Source: Yamagishiella unicocca (taxonomy: Eukaryota > Chlorophyta > Chlorophyceae > Chlamydomonadales > Volvocaceae). Taken from it: a stretch of DNA of 64,000 nt. The stretch lies in assembly GCA_003116995.1 (NCBI GenBank), contig BDSL01000021.1, positions 806,001 to 870,000 of the forward strand, in the 5' to 3' direction. Each line of letters starts with the position of its first letter. Position 1 is the stretch's first letter. This document shows positions 41,361 through 55,200 of the stretch, piece by piece. A program made the translations under genes and the position numbers. The notes under the pieces are model-generated. The model made no database searches. It was not told where the DNA came from and saw only the letters and a list, made by a program, of their open reading frames with translations.

Positions 41361-44300
41361 TCATCCCCCGCCACCACCATCAAACACACATCGCAACACG
41401 GTGTGGCTCCAGCCGCCCTCTGCATCCTCCACCACCAAATCTCCCCGCGAGGCAAGTGCCAGCGCCGCGGCCACCTGCTCATCGTCCAGCAACTCAGCAC
41501 GTCCACAACACTGATCACAAGCCCCTTCAACCCCAGTATCGACATCTCCGCCCCTGACTTCGCTCCCCGGCCCAACCTGTGGCCCAATCTGGCCTCCCAG
41601 CATCACATACGCGTAGCAGGCGCGCGTCGCGCCACCATAGGTCACATGTGGTGCCCCCTGGCCTCTGCCGCTGCATATGGGCCTTTGCGAGGGTGTCGTC
41701 GCCAGGTGTGCTTCTGAATCCGGGTATGCGGCCGAACGTTGGGGTGGCAGCTGCAACGGCGGGGGGAAGAGTAGCTGCGGCAATGCGGAGGAGCAGCCGG
41801 TGTGTCCTCGCCCCAGCTGGCCCCTGCTGCTGCTGCCCCAACCGTACAGGCGGCCGCCCGCGGCAAGTGCCAAGCTGTGGCGGCCGCCGCAGCTGATCTG
41901 CGGCCATGTGGTTTTGCGCCGACCGTCCCCAGGTTCACATGGTCACAGGCAAGACGAGGGGGGGAGTGGCGGCGAAATGGGATTGAGCATGGAGCAAGGA
42001 GGGTTGCCCTAGTTCATCCCTAATACCCTAGTTCAAGCAACCCTTAGGCAGTCGTAGGCTCGTAGCTGATACCTCGCCTAAGGATCCGTAATCCATTGGC
42101 ACGCGGCTAACCGCGCACCCAACCCGGTCACAACTCAGCCCTGCTCACCTTAACTATCTCCTCCTCCTCTTCAGAGTCGGAGCAGCCCTCCTCACTCGCT
42201 TCGCCGCCACCTGGCTGTGGGCTCCCCTCAAGGCCACTGCCGTTTCCACGGCGGCTGTTCCCTCCGCTACGACGCCCGCTGCTCTCCCTGGCCCTCTTCC
42301 TGCCGCTGCTGTCCGCCTTACTTATGAGGCCCTCCTCATGGTCCGCATCGGGCCCTGAGCCAGAAGGCGACCGCGCCCGCCCGCTGCAGCCGCCTGCTGC
42401 GCCGACCGCCGGCTGCCGCATCACGACCACCAGACGCGGCTCCGCAGAGAAGCTTCGCGAGCCTGCCCCCCTGTCGCCAGCTGGCTCACCCGCCCCGCAC
42501 TGCCCCGCGTCGTTCCAGCCCCACGCCGCTACCTGGCCGGCTTCTGGAGGCGCCCGAGCGCGGTAAGGTAGGCGGACCGGGGCAAGGCGAGGGAGGAAAA
42601 GGTTTCGCGGGTCAGGCTGACGGGAGTGCCCTTGGATGACGAGAGGGAGGCTGTGTGGCGGCGCACCGCAGCCTTCTTCCCGCGAGAGTCCTTGCCGTAC
42701 AGCACGGCGCCGTCAGCGTATGGCCACTTTATCCATAGAAATAGCCTATTCGGCCAATCAAGGCGCCCCGACCCTTCAACTTCTTGCAACAGACTTCCCG
42801 ACACGCCAGATCGCAAAAAGTGCCCGAGCCCCGCCCACCGACCCACCCGTCAGCGACAGCGAGTGGCCCAGCCCCGCCGCCACCGCGCGGCACGGCACGC
42901 CGCCCAGCGCCCCGCCTTGCACGCGGAGTGGCGTCGTGATGCTCTCCCGTGAGGCAGCCCCGCCCTGTGCGGGTGCCGCCACGCCGCACTGCCCGTATCC
43001 GTTCCAGCCCCACGCCCACACGCTGCCTCGTTCGTCTACCGCCAGGCTGTGGCGGGCGCCGCAGCAGACCTGACGCAGCGGTGTGGGGGGTCGCGGTGGT
43101 CGAGCGGCGGATGGCGAGACGCAACGGATGTGGAAAGAGGGGGAGGGGAAAGCAGTGGAAGGGAAGAAGCGCTGCTAGTACCCAATGTGGATGCCACCAG
43201 TTTTCGTACCTGCCGTATGCATACCAACAGCGCCATGCTCGGCAGTCGCTGGGGCCCTTTCCGCTTCTCCTCCCGCTGCTGCTCCTCGGCGCCCCCAGTT
43301 GCAGCTCCTGCAGCTGCAGGGCCCAGGACGCAGCGGGCCCCGAAGTTAGCGTCACCGAGCTCAAGGAAGCCTCCTCGCGTGAAGGCGGCGGTGCGAGCAT
43401 CGGGCCCACCAGCACCTGCCCGATCCGCCACCTCGCCGCACTGTCCGTTGTCGTTCGCGCCCCATGCCCACACGGAGCCAGTCGTGTCCAGTGCCAGGTA
43501 ATGGAGCTCGCCTGTTGCAATACACATCACGATTGCGGGGCGCGGGGGTTGCAAGGAAAAGAAAACCCGTGTATGAAGAAAAAACCGTTTTGGGACAGAC
43601 GTTTGGAGATGCGACGGGGGTAGAAACAAGGAGGCCAAAGAGGCCAGGGAGGGCACGATGTTCCTGTTTCCTACACCCCACGTCTCAAGTCATCCCACAC
43701 CACCGCATACTCTCACGTCTCAAGTCATCCCACACCACCCAAACTCTACGACGATCAGTTTTTGCGGCCCTCGCGCACCAGGTTGCAGCAGTCGATCCCT
43801 CCTTTCGGCCCCCTGCCGCCATTGGATCCCTCATCCAGCCGTGACCCACCCGCCGCTACTTGAACCACCACCACGTCGGAACGCAGGGGCATGGAGCGCC
43901 ACTGGTGCACCGCTATCCCGCCGCTGTCCGGGTAGCAAGCAGTCCCGCCATCCCTAGTCCTGGCGTCGGCATAGCCGCATGCCTCTTCGCCAAGGTCATG
44001 AACCAGCTGTTGTTGCTGCTCTTGTTGGCACTGGTGGGGCTGCGGTTGCCGGTCGGAAGTCTGTGCGCTCGTGCTGCGTGTGCTCATGCTGGGGGGTTGA
44101 CCGGGAGCCGAGGTGGCATGCATTGAGCCGCCCGTACCGCCTGCCGCGTGGAAAGTGCTGCTGCCGCTGCTGCCACTGCCGTGCAGCCAGCACCCTCCAC
44201 CGGTGCTGCTGGAGGCCACCAAACCATGCGCCCAGCCCACAGCAGCTGCGTGTCTATGGGGCCAGGGATATGCCGGCTGCCGCAATAATTCCTGGTCAAC

Positions 44301-44681
44301 GCCCATGTTGCAATGGATTCGGTCCACGGTCGGCCGGGCGGTGGGCCCCTCAGGGCCTTGAGGTGCTGTGAGGGCGGCCGGCGCTGGGGGAAATTGCGAG
44401 GCCGCTGCTGCGACGATGCTTTGCCCTAGCTCTGAGGCATAAGGTCTTGCTATGTTGGGAGACGATGCGTTACGTTGTGGGGAGGGCAAGGCAATCAGGC
44501 GACCATGCTCTGAGCAGAGTGCTGCGGGGATACCCCACGAGCACGGCTGCGGCGCCAACTCCCACCGGCAAGGTCGGGAGCTGGAATCGCTGTGGGATGG
44601 CAAGCTGTCGCATCCTAGCGGTGGGAATTCGCTGCCATTAGATGACCAGCCGAGCACCAGAACCACGGCCTGCGGCCGCAT
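41361..44681 (-). CDS. RCC1-repeat (beta-propeller) protein
   Basis: Six exons agree in phase, giving 796 residues: 44681-43850, 43511-43210, 43069-42839, 42726-42622, 42532-42149, 41897-41361. RCC1 repeats form a seven-bladed propeller used as guanine-exchange or protein-interaction modules. Blade signatures are clear: HYLALDTTGSVWAWGANDNG, HSLAVDERGSVWAWGWNGYG, VAAWGWNDAGQCG and HSLALAAGGRLYGWGSSSRG. Exon 1 has weaker blades with low-complexity Gln/Ser inserts. Exon 5 ends in an acidic Asp/Glu run. The acceptor at 42727 (AAG) and the short introns around exon 4 are the weakest points. The ATG at 44681 is the first in frame; an upstream exon is possible. Specific function cannot be named from RCC1 repeats alone. 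Confidence 0.8.
43553..43612 (+). mobile_element. Diverged family A/C copy, RCC1 gene intron 1
   Basis: AAAACCCGTGTATGAAG, then AAAAAACCGTTTTGGGACAG and ACGTTTGGAGATGCG. It combines the GTGTA block of family C with the tail of family A. Antisense, with its AAAAGAAAACCC end toward the exon 2 acceptor (43511). Confidence 0.7.
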
Positions 44682-46237
44682 GGCAGGTCTTTCGCCTGAA
44701 GAAGCCCAACCGCCAGGTCGTCATCGGCGAACCATGGACATACTACAAACCGGGAAGCAGGTGCAGCATAATTGTTGAAAGCCGAAGCTGTAATCAGTCG
44801 TTCACAAGGCAAACGGATTCATTGTTAGGGGACCCAAAGCCCGCAATTAGGACGCTCGCAAAGGCTTGAGCGCAATTACACTCCGGAATAGCAGATCGTG
44901 AAAGCTGTAATGCCAGTTTCAAACACACATACTTCTGCCTCCAGAAGCTGATCGCGACGTGCCCGCCATTCGATACCGTACGTTGGCCCGTTCCGACACT
45001 GTCCGACCCTTTCCAACCAACGTCGAACTCTTCAACTTACCTTTTCCTCGATAGCCTGTTTCGCTCTCGTCGGCAGCACATTTCGAGTGAAGTGTGTCGC
45101 AACCCGATGTACGCCTTCCCCTGCAGCCCTTGTCGTCCCAGGTCGTCCGTGTGGTTGCCCCGCTCAGTCACGCCCAGCCAAGTCGTGATCAGATATTTGG
45201 CTGGCCACTTTCCTGGTTATAATTATCACAATGACTGCTTGGGTGTTTTTGCGACGGAACAAGCCAGGTAGTCGAGGTAGTTGGACCATGTTGGACATAT
45301 GGAAGGTTAGGCAGGCCGCCCTGGGCCAATGGAAGGCGCGCACCGCTATCATTTGTGGAAGCCGGCCACTCCGTACCCTTGCACTTCCATGCAGAGAAAG
45401 GAGTAGGTTGTAAGTAAGTGGAGCATCCAGGGTAACGTGGCCGAGGGTTGCAACCCTCCTCATGCGGGTGCTTGCGGGCACGAGAGGCGACGACACACTG
45501 GGACACAGCAGGTTGGTGGGCTCCAACGACACAAGCTATCATTTTGAAGAAGTCCAGGGGTGCTGTTTTGCTTTCATCCTGATGGAAGGGCTGTTGAAAT
45601 GACGTACCTGACATGATATGTCAGGTATGCCGTGGTATGCCACGCAGGGTCATGGTGCGTGCCATCCATATGGGGCCATGGGGATGGGGCCTTCCTTCAA
45701 AGCCGTGATGTCGCCATGTACAGCCTGCTTACAAAATTTTCTTCTTTAGCCATTACGTGCGAAGGGGGTTACGAGCCAGCTTCTGGCGGTAAGCATAGCC
45801 CTGCATAGCGTGGGTGCAAGCACGCAACGCGAGTGCTGCAATATGATCAAATGCAATTATCGCATGGGAGCGCAAGGTTGAATTGTAGTCGCTATAATAG
45901 ACGGCAAAGCGTACAGCTGACGTTTTTTTGCAGTGGTCGCTTCGTCCCTACCATCGTGGATTCGGGTACGTTCACTTGCGAACACCTCGCCTGTCACTTT
46001 TACCATTTTGCCAGTACGCTGAGACGAACACCATTTGTGACAATATATATTGATCAACTTACTTATCAAGGATGCTCGTGTGAAGTGAACAAATGTTCTA
46101 CTCGGTCAGGAACCCGGAATGAGCTCCGGAGCTTATTTCAGAGTCAGCCGCGCACTGCTGCGATCTGTGCATCTTAGCGACAGCAGCTCTGGGGATGAGA
46201 GACCTGGCTGCCAGGTAAACGTGTCGGCGGCCTAACC
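44682..46237. other. Intergenic region between divergent RCC1 and coiled-coil genes
   Basis: About 1.5 kb, AT-richer than coding DNA. Open frames at 45164-45614 (-) and 45833-46177 (+) show no domain and no matching splice context. Promoters of both genes are expected here but no motif is convincing. Confidence 0.5.
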
Positions 46238-49200
46238 ATGCAGACACTGTCAGCCGGACGTGGAGGGCGGTGGAGGCAGACTGATGCAACAATGGATGTT
46301 GAATCTGTGAGTAGTTAGAATTCTCCATCTGCATGCAACCGGACAACTTGGGGTTAAGGAAGCTGCGGGACTGTGGCCACTTTGACCAGGGCCATCGGTC
46401 TCTTTGCCCCGCCGTGCAGCTTGGAGACATCAGCGTAACAAGCTCAGTTGAACGTCAGGCGATGAGGGAGCAGCTAGATGCGGTCAGGCATACCCTTAAT
46501 TCGCTTGCAAGCGGGGCACAGCCCAGTGCAAGCGGAGTCAACGGCCTCGCGACCGGGGGCCTGGACGCAGTGCTGTCTGACATCGCTTCAAAACTAACCA
46601 ACATCGAAGGGCTCTACAGCAGCCTGACAAACAAACTAGAGAAAGTAGATTTGCGCATGGAGGACAGCGAGCGACACATCAAGGACCTTCAACATTTCTC
46701 TGCCAGCACTATTCACGAAACTGCGCGTCTGGTAAGCGGAGGCTAGGGGGGACGAGCTGCTGACCGTAATTGGGCCAGTCCTGTTACCCGTGCCGCCCAA
46801 ACCCGCTGGATCACCTAGGTCTACCGTGCCCTACCCGGTATCTAGCCAACCCCGGAGACGTCACTCTTCCCCTGCAGGTGGACTACGTTGGCGCTCGCGC
46901 AACACCAAACACGCGTACTGGCAGTCAGGCAGGGGCGGGACCATCCGGCGTCAGTGCTGGGTCAGCGATGCGTGCGCGCCACATGGCGGCTGCTGGCTTG
47001 CCCACGACGCCGCCTCCGGCAGCTGCTTCGCCGTCACGCACAGCCATTGAATACGTGCCAGGCCATATGAGCAGCAGCATCCAGCAACACGCCGCCCAGA
47101 TTCACAAGTTAATTGCGGGGCTGGATTTCCTGGAAGCTCACATTATTCGCCAAGACCAAGTGGTGGAAGGCCTGCAAAAGCAGCTTGTCTCGGTAAGAGC
47201 GCCTGCGATCATAACGCCAGATTCCAAACGGCGGCGGGGGGACGGGCAATAGGGTGTGAAAACGCGATCTTGGCATCATGCCGTCGGAGATGTGGTGTTG
47301 GGCCTCGCACGCTTGCTACCGCATCGACAACTCGACACGGCGTTTTCTTGCATGCCACGTTGCCGTCCACGGGAATAAAGGAACGGCTGTTGGCTTCGTG
47401 CGTCAATGTATGCTCCTGAATGCAATTTTCAGGTTGCCCGCGACGTGGCCTCCACCTCGGGGGCCGCTGGGAGCCGTAGCCCCAGCGAGCTGTCCCTGCG
47501 GATGCACGACATGTCAGAGCTACTGAATAAGCTGCGTTCCCACATGTACAAGGTGGAGAAGAAGTCCAGCAGCAATGAGCAGGCCCTAACCGTGCTGAAC
47601 GAGCGCATACAGGCGGTTGAGCTGTCGGTAGTGACGGCCAGCGGTCAGCAGCCGCGGGAGGCAGGGGACCTCCAAAGCGAGCACCAGGCTGCCACCGGCC
47701 AGGTACGCCGCACAAGCGGCCCTTACCGCATTCGGGCGCGGGATATATGTTTTTTCTTCGCCCTGGTGACACACCTGCACATAGCACCTTATCCATTGTG
47801 GGGAAGCAGCATGACGCGTCGTGGCGTTTGCTATAGTCCTAATGTTTGGAATGGCTGGCCCATCTGGCGCCCTCGCGCTCCGCCCACACAGTCTATCCTT
47901 GGGCTGGCTGCTGCTCAAGAGGAGCTGCACGACATGGTGCAGGGCTTGTGCCGCGACGTCCTCGACCTGCGGGACCAATTGCAGGTCCAGACTCAGCAAA
48001 CTAACGTGCCGTCCCCAGGGTATGTACCTTAGAATGGGTGTCAGCAATGTTGAGGTTTGGGGAACTGTTTGCTAGCCTTGTGGTCATGAACTCAGGGTGC
48101 TGGCTCCGAAGGTTGGACGAGGCATGTTTTTATACGCTGTCTACCGCTTGACCCCAGACCGGGTCGACATCTGCAGCTCTTTGGGGTGATGGAGCACCCA
48201 CCTTGTGTGCCACACGTCCTTTCGCAGGCTTTCCGCAGAGGATGGCGCGGAGATGCGGCGCCAGCTTGCCTACCTTATGTCGCAGGTCCCCAGCTTAGTG
48301 ATGGAGAACACCGAGCTAAAGGAATTTGCCACACGGGCCACAACGCAAATCAGTGAACTGTTCAGCGCGCTGGAGCAACAGCAGCAACAGCAAGTGTCTC
48401 GAAGCGGAAGCGTCGACCCGCCTGCTCCTGATACCGAAAGCAGGTTGCCTTCGGACGACGCGATCGCGAACTTGAGCTCCACTGTTTCGGCAATGCAAGA
48501 GCAGGTGGCAAACCTGGACGGGCGCCTGCAAAATGCTGCGTCGCGGGAAGAGGTGGAGAGGCTGTCTGCGGCTGTGCAGGCTGGGCAGCGCCCACCGGCA
48601 GTCGTCGTTGCGGAGCTGGCTTCCACGGTTGCTGCCCTGCAAGAGCAGGTGGCAGACATCGACAAGCAGCTGCTTGAGGTTGCGTCTCACGACGAGGTAG
48701 GGAAGCTATCGGCAGCAGTGCATGCCCTTTCAGCAGAGCAGGCCCAGCAGGGATCGGCTATTGAGGACGCAGTCGCAAAGGTGCGTCCGATGGCTGTTGC
48801 TGCGCCTTCTGCGGCTGTACTCGCCGCTGAGGTTGCGGCGGCGGCGAGGGCCAATCTGGAGGAGCAGTTTGGGCAGCTGCGGCAGCGGATCGAGGTGGCT
48901 GCGGCAGCAGCTGAGGCAGCGGAAGCAGCGGCCAGAAGCAGCGCCGAGTCTGCAGCGGCCGCGATCGCATTGGCAGAGTCAGTCGACTCTGCTGCGCAGA
49001 AGGCCAGCATCAGCGCTGCAGACCTGCAGGAAAATGTCCTAACGATGGTGGCGGACGTGGAAAAGGAGCAAGTGGCGCTCAAGCAACAGGTGCGTGCAGA
49101 TATGGCAGCGTCCACTCATCACGTAGAACTTCATCATCAGTGCTCATATCGCTCCCCACGGGATTCGGTGTCGTACACTTTATCCCCAAAGCTGCAGCAC

Positions 49201-52200
49201 GAGCACCAGACATGTTGACCTGCTTGCCAGGAGGGACACCCTTGAAAGCATGCTGCTTGCATTGACATCCGTATCTATCACTACACCGACATACTCAAAC
49301 ACGGTAGCCCCTATCATGTTGGCCCGGTCGCAGCTTGCCCTCTTGGCGGCGCAAGTGTCAGAGGAGCAGGGCGCCATTTCGTCTGGCTTACTTCTGGTGC
49401 AGGAGCAGGTGTCAGCAGCTGCTTCTGCGGCCATGGAGGCAGCCACGTGTGCACAGATGGTGCAGGAGCAGCAAGCTGCCAGCGGACAGCAGGAGCGTAG
49501 TTCCGCTGAAACGCTGCAGGCCGTCCAAGCAGAGCTGCGAGAGCAAGTCGCTAACGTCATGGAGCGGCTCAAGGAGCGCGTCGAGCAGGGCATGCAGCAG
49601 GTGTGTCTTGTATTCGTAGGGCGAATAATTTGAAGGTATGCGTTAATGGGTTGGAGCAAAACAATAATAAGTACCGAAAAGGAAACTGTGCGGCAGCCGT
49701 GATCAAGCGTGCTCCAAGCGCATTGGACGGAGCGTCTTGGCGGCTGGGCGTGTGGGACTACCCGTTGGCCACTTTGCCTTATCCTCGCTAGTCACCCATC
49801 CACTCCACCGTTTGTCCTGCTGTCCGCCCGCCTGCCCGTTCCCCTCCCTCCAGATGGACACGCAAGTGTCGGTCCTGAGCGAGCAGCTCAGCGGCGCCAT
49901 CCGTGCGGAGGAGTTTGACGCTGCATTGCGGGACGTCCGGGCGACAGCTGCCGACTCCGCAGAGCGTTGCGAGCTGGCGCTGGCGTCCATGGACGAACTG
50001 CGCTCGGAGCTTATCGTCCTGACAGGCCAGCAGGACGTGGTCCAGTCGCGGATTGAGGGGCTTGAGGCGACCGTGGGTGTAAACCCGCGATCCAGCAGCC
50101 CCCTTAGCAACATGTCCCGGGCGTCTGCGTCGGGGCTCGACGACGGGCAGGACGCAGAGGATGGCTTGTCAGGAACTGCAGAAGTCCATAACACGGGCCG
50201 CGGAGCGCGTAGCCTGCAGACCGTTGCTAACGCTGGCGTGAGCACATCCGGTGTGCCTGGTAGTGGCGGACTGCTGGATCTGGTCGCGGAGCTGCGATCA
50301 CGAGTTGGTGGACTGGAGGGGATGGTTGAGGCGGCAGCCGCAGATATGGAGCAGGTATGTACGTTACCCGTACGGCGAATCTTCGTGTATTCGTTTTCTT
50401 ACTGTTTGTTGCATATCTGCACAACTGGTTCACTAACTGATGCTTCTGTAACACGCCATCGTCACAGCTCCGGGACCAGATGCACGGTCACTCTCTGGAA
50501 GCGGAGGAAACAATCCGGCAGGTCAGTGTGCTATGCTTCCCGCGACAGGACAACCGCGACTTCGCAATAGCCATGCGCTTTGCATTTGCTCGCATCAAAT
50601 ACGTCTACGCGCATGCTTCATGCTCCTCCACACGGACGTGCTTGTCAGCAACGTAAACGAGTTGTGGTTTCTCTTGCACGTATCTTTCTCGCAGGCCACG
50701 ACGCAACTCATCGCAGACCTGCAAGGCCTGTCGGTGGTTGTGGACGGCATGGATGAGCGCGTTGCCAGCGCAGCGGCAGACTGCGAAGCCATGGCGGCAG
50801 CCTCAGCCGCGACCCAGCAAGAGGTGGCGGAGCAAACAGACACGACGACCAAGCTGGCGACACGGCTTGAGGAGGTGCAGGTGGGAATGGCGGAGCATAT
50901 GGCATGCCCTACGATTGAGTCCTTGTGCCATGACGCGATACATGGCTGCTGATGAATAGGCTGCTCGCCATTGCGCACGTGTGTGCCCCAACTGCTTATC
51001 ACGTAAAGATGTGAAAATTGCCCGTCGGCAAATTTCGTGACAGGTGCGGCTGGAGAGTGAGGTTGTTGCCCGTGTCAAGGAGACCTCGGCCGCCGTCAGC
51101 TCTCTCTCGGTGAGTCATTTGCTTTAGCTTGCGACCTTGTGCAGTGACGAGCAATGGACATATCCAAGAGGGCGCCCAAACTTGATAAAGGTCATTTCCC
51201 TACTGCGCACATACATCCGCTCCCAATTATGCTGTACGGTTTCCTTCACTCGGGTACGTGTTGCGGCCGTGCCGCCGCTCTTTCGCCCACCGCAGGCCCG
51301 CATTGAACGCGACTACATTAATCGTGAGCAGTTGGGCGCGATTTTCCAGGCGCGCGCCGACATGAAACGTGCCGTGGACGAACTGGCATCTGTATTTAAT
51401 ACCGGCCGGCTATTGCGCACGGTGGGTGCCTACAGAAGCACATTTCCACAGCGCACAACGAGCAAACGGGTGCACAACGAGCAACGAATTGGCACGCACA
51501 CGTCGTTAATTAATGTGCATACGCAGGGGGTGTTTCCTTAAGACACCTGTCTTTTGTTTTTGCATCCTATTCAACATCTTCGTTATGCGCCTTGTATTCC
51601 TACCAACCAAGTTCTTACCCTGCAGGGCTCGTCTGACGATAACGCCATTCCGGCTTCCGGTGGTACTTCCACCACCGAAGCTCGGGGTGAGGGCTCCAGT
51701 GGCGCCCTCTCCCCACGGCTGGTTTCGGCACTGGAGGACTTGGCAGGCAAGCAAGCAGAGCTCGAGCATCAGGTGCAGCTGGCTCTTTACCGTACGGAGG
51801 GCGCCGTACGTCAAGAGCAGCTGGCAGGCATTCAGCAGGCGATGATGACCCTGGAGTTGCAATTCAGGCGGCTAAGCGCAGCTTCCCAACAGCCGCAGCA
51901 ACCACAACCCCAGGCGTTGGAGGATGGCGCCGCTGCACCTGCAGCAGGTGATGTTGCTGCAGCTACAGCTACGGCGATAATGGCCTTATCCGCCAGGGTT
52001 GAGGGTCTAGAGGCAGTGCTTGCCGCTGGCGTGAACAAGGTTCCCACGACACCTGCTATGCCAGTGGAGGAGGTGGTTCCCTGCGGAAGCGCAGTCCGCG
52101 TGCGCTTGTCCCATGAGGACCCCGTGGACAGCAGCACCCCACTGAGGTTGCGCCTAGTCGTGGAAGCGGAGGGACAGGATGGTGCAGCAGCGGCTGACCC

Positions 52201-55200
52201 AGTCACCACCACATTCAGTGTGGAAGGTGGTGCCCCTGCCTGCGCGCTCAGCGGCCGCCTCGAGGAAGCTAGCGAGACGTCGCTACCTCAGATGCCTTTA
52301 GAGGCTGTCTTGCCCGGCTCCACAGCGGCGGAAGTCCAGGCGGCGCTTGCAATGGCCGAGGAGCTGCAGCAGCTGCGGCGCACAGTGTGCGATCTCGAGA
52401 AGCTGGGCGAGATGCTGCAGTACGATGCCGCCGCTGAGTCGACTGAGCGACAGCGGTTGGCTGAGGCATTGGCGGACATGCAGGAGCGTCTAGACATGCA
52501 GGTGAATGCCACAGCCTCTACCGTGGCCATGATCGCCACCATGGCAACAGACCATCAGCAGCATGTGCGGCTGCAAGTGCGTGTGGGGGGCCACGACGCG
52601 CAGGACCTGTTGGCGCTGGCAGCGGCGGTGTCAACCTTGTCAGCGCGGGTTGACGAAGCGGAAGACGCGCTGGCCTCGGCGTTCGTCGTCCGTACACCGC
52701 GGAGTCCAACGCGCGCTACTGCTGCAGCAATTGCCACCAACACAGCAGCAGCGGGCGAGGAATCGGCAGTAGGCGACCGCGTTAGTGAGGAACATGCTGC
52801 GGAGGAGGTGCCTGGGGAAGAGGATGAGGAGGCGCTTAGGCCGGCTCTGGGCCTGATGGTGCCGGTGCTGCCTCGTGAAATCGAGCAGCAGATGGCAGCC
52901 CTGCATGCCGAGCACGAAAGGCTTGAGGCGGCGCTGAGCGCGATGGGCGGGCGGATGGACAGCTTGGAGGCAGCGGACGCGCTTGAGGAAGTGCGCGCGG
53001 CCGCGTCAGAGGTGGTATTGGACGCAATTCCGGGCTTGGTGTCGCAGCAGGTGGCGGTGGTCCGCGAGGAGATGGCGGCGATGGTAAGCCGGCAAGGAGA
53101 GGAGCTGCTCGCGCTTGCCGGGCAAGCAGCACGCGACGCAGCTGAGGCGGTGCTTGCTGTCCGGGAAGCCGCGGCAGAGGCGGTGGCTGCACGGGAAGAC
53201 GCCACAGAGGGCTTTGCGGCTCAGGCAGCCGCAGCAGAGGCGGCGGTGGCAGCCGTCGAAGAAGCTGTGGCTGAGGCGTCGGCCGCACGTGAGGCCGCGG
53301 TGGAAGCTGCAGCCAAAGCGGCGGAGGCGCTTGAGGCCGCCATGGAGGCGATGTCGGCCCGGGGGGCGGCAAGAGAGGCGCAGGCAGCAGCAGAGGCGGC
53401 AGCCGGGGAGGCCATGGAGGCAGTACGGACAGCAGAAGGAGCAATGGCGGAAGCAGGAATCTCTCGGGAGGCAGCGGTGCAGGCAGCCCTCGACGCTGCG
53501 GAGGCGGCCGGAGAGGCCAGAGCAGAGGCAGCGGCGCTTTCTTCATCTCCACCGGAAGGTATCAAAGAGGAGACAGCTACTGCGGATATGTCGCAAGCTG
53601 TCCTTGAGATGGCGATCGCCGCGGCGCGCGAAGCTGCCATTGAAACAGCGATGGCTGTTGCCCGGGAGGTTGCAGAGGACACGGGGCGCGAGGCAGCGGA
53701 GAAAGCCATTGCGGCCAGTGAGGCCAGTCCTTCGGTAATGCGTGACGAGGAGCTGACAAACAGCGTGCTGCAGCTGACCACAGACGTGAAAAGCGTCCAA
53801 GTGGTCATCGGCTCGTTGTCAGAAAGGCTTAATGACACGGACGTCTTGCGCGACCAGGTGAGCCAATGAGACGACAACGAGAGCCTGTGTGCTGCCAGTA
53901 CTTTGTGAAGGACTTCTACCTATGTACATGTCTTCCTGGGTTGCAGTTTGTTCGTCGTCTCGCTCTCTGAACATAACCCTTTCCTGTCCACAGCTATCCA
54001 ACGCCTTTTCGTGCTTGCCCTATCTACACTTGCCATGCACCCACAGCTTCAAGCCCTAGCAGCGCAAGTTGTTGCTATCAGCGCAGCTGCAGCCGATGCC
54101 GATGCAGCAGCCAACCTCACCAGCTCACAAATGCCGCCGTCTACACCTACTGCAGCGGCTGTCGCGAGCATATTCACACCGGCCGCCAGCGCTATGGTCA
54201 TCCCGCCGGTGCGTACACCTCGCGGCTCCATTGCTGCGGGTGCATCTCCCTCGGCGGGTGGTGCCCGACAGGCAGCGGTACCGTCCACAAGCCAGCAGGC
54301 AACCTTCCTGGCGCGCTTGGTAGACGTGGTGAAGCGGCAGAGCAGCCGCCTGCATGCGCAGTACAGTGATGCGGAGGAGACCGGTATGGCGCTTGCACAG
54401 GTGGGTTTGTGGCACGGATGCCTCGGAGGTAAAGAGCGTAATTGATGCTGTTACCCATACCGCACCTTCCATCGGTGTTTGTCGCGGATCCCGACGACCT
54501 GGGATCTCTGGATTGCCAGACGTAGTCTCCAGTCGATCTGCAACAACGCATGCAACATCGCGTGACTGGAGAACTAGCATCTTTGTGAAAACCATGTGTA
54601 AAGATGGTGATGGAGGCTTGCTGATGGAGGCGCACGTGCCATTGAGCTTTACTCCTGTCTTTCGTAGGTCGATCACACTCTCGAAGAGGCTGAGGCGCAC
54701 CTCGACGACGTGCTTGATGCGAACTCGCCCGCATTTGCGGAGACGCTTGTGACAGTGCTGGAACAGGTTGCGGCGTTGCGCTACATTGGCAGCCAAACCC
54801 ACCCCGCCGTGCAGCAGATGGTGCTCGAGCACGAGAACCGCCTGGAACAGGTTAGCACAAATGGCAGGGAGTTCCGGAGCGGCCAGACGATTGCAGGCAA
54901 TTTGTTGTCACCGCGGATGGAGCAGTTGCTAGACGTGCATACTGTCATGAGTCACTCCCTGTGCACGCGTGTATATCCGCTTCAGTCCTCGACGCCCTTT
55001 CTCGACCCCGACATTCCGCCGCTGTTCATGTGCCATGAAATTCCCGTGTCCACGTCCTTGCCCAGATGACCGACCAGCTCAAAGCCCTCGCCACCAGCCT
55101 TCCCTCGGACCGTGCTGGCTCCCAGCCCGCTGCCGCCGGGGGATTGGCTATGGACGTGAGCTCGGTGTCAGGCCGTGTTACCCGGCTGGAGACCGAGGTG

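Noticed and set aside
45189..45614. 141-codon minus-strand frame between RCC1 and coiled-coil genes
   Set aside because: Composition is unremarkable, no family motif, and no splice or poly(A) context. It lies in the presumed promoter region.
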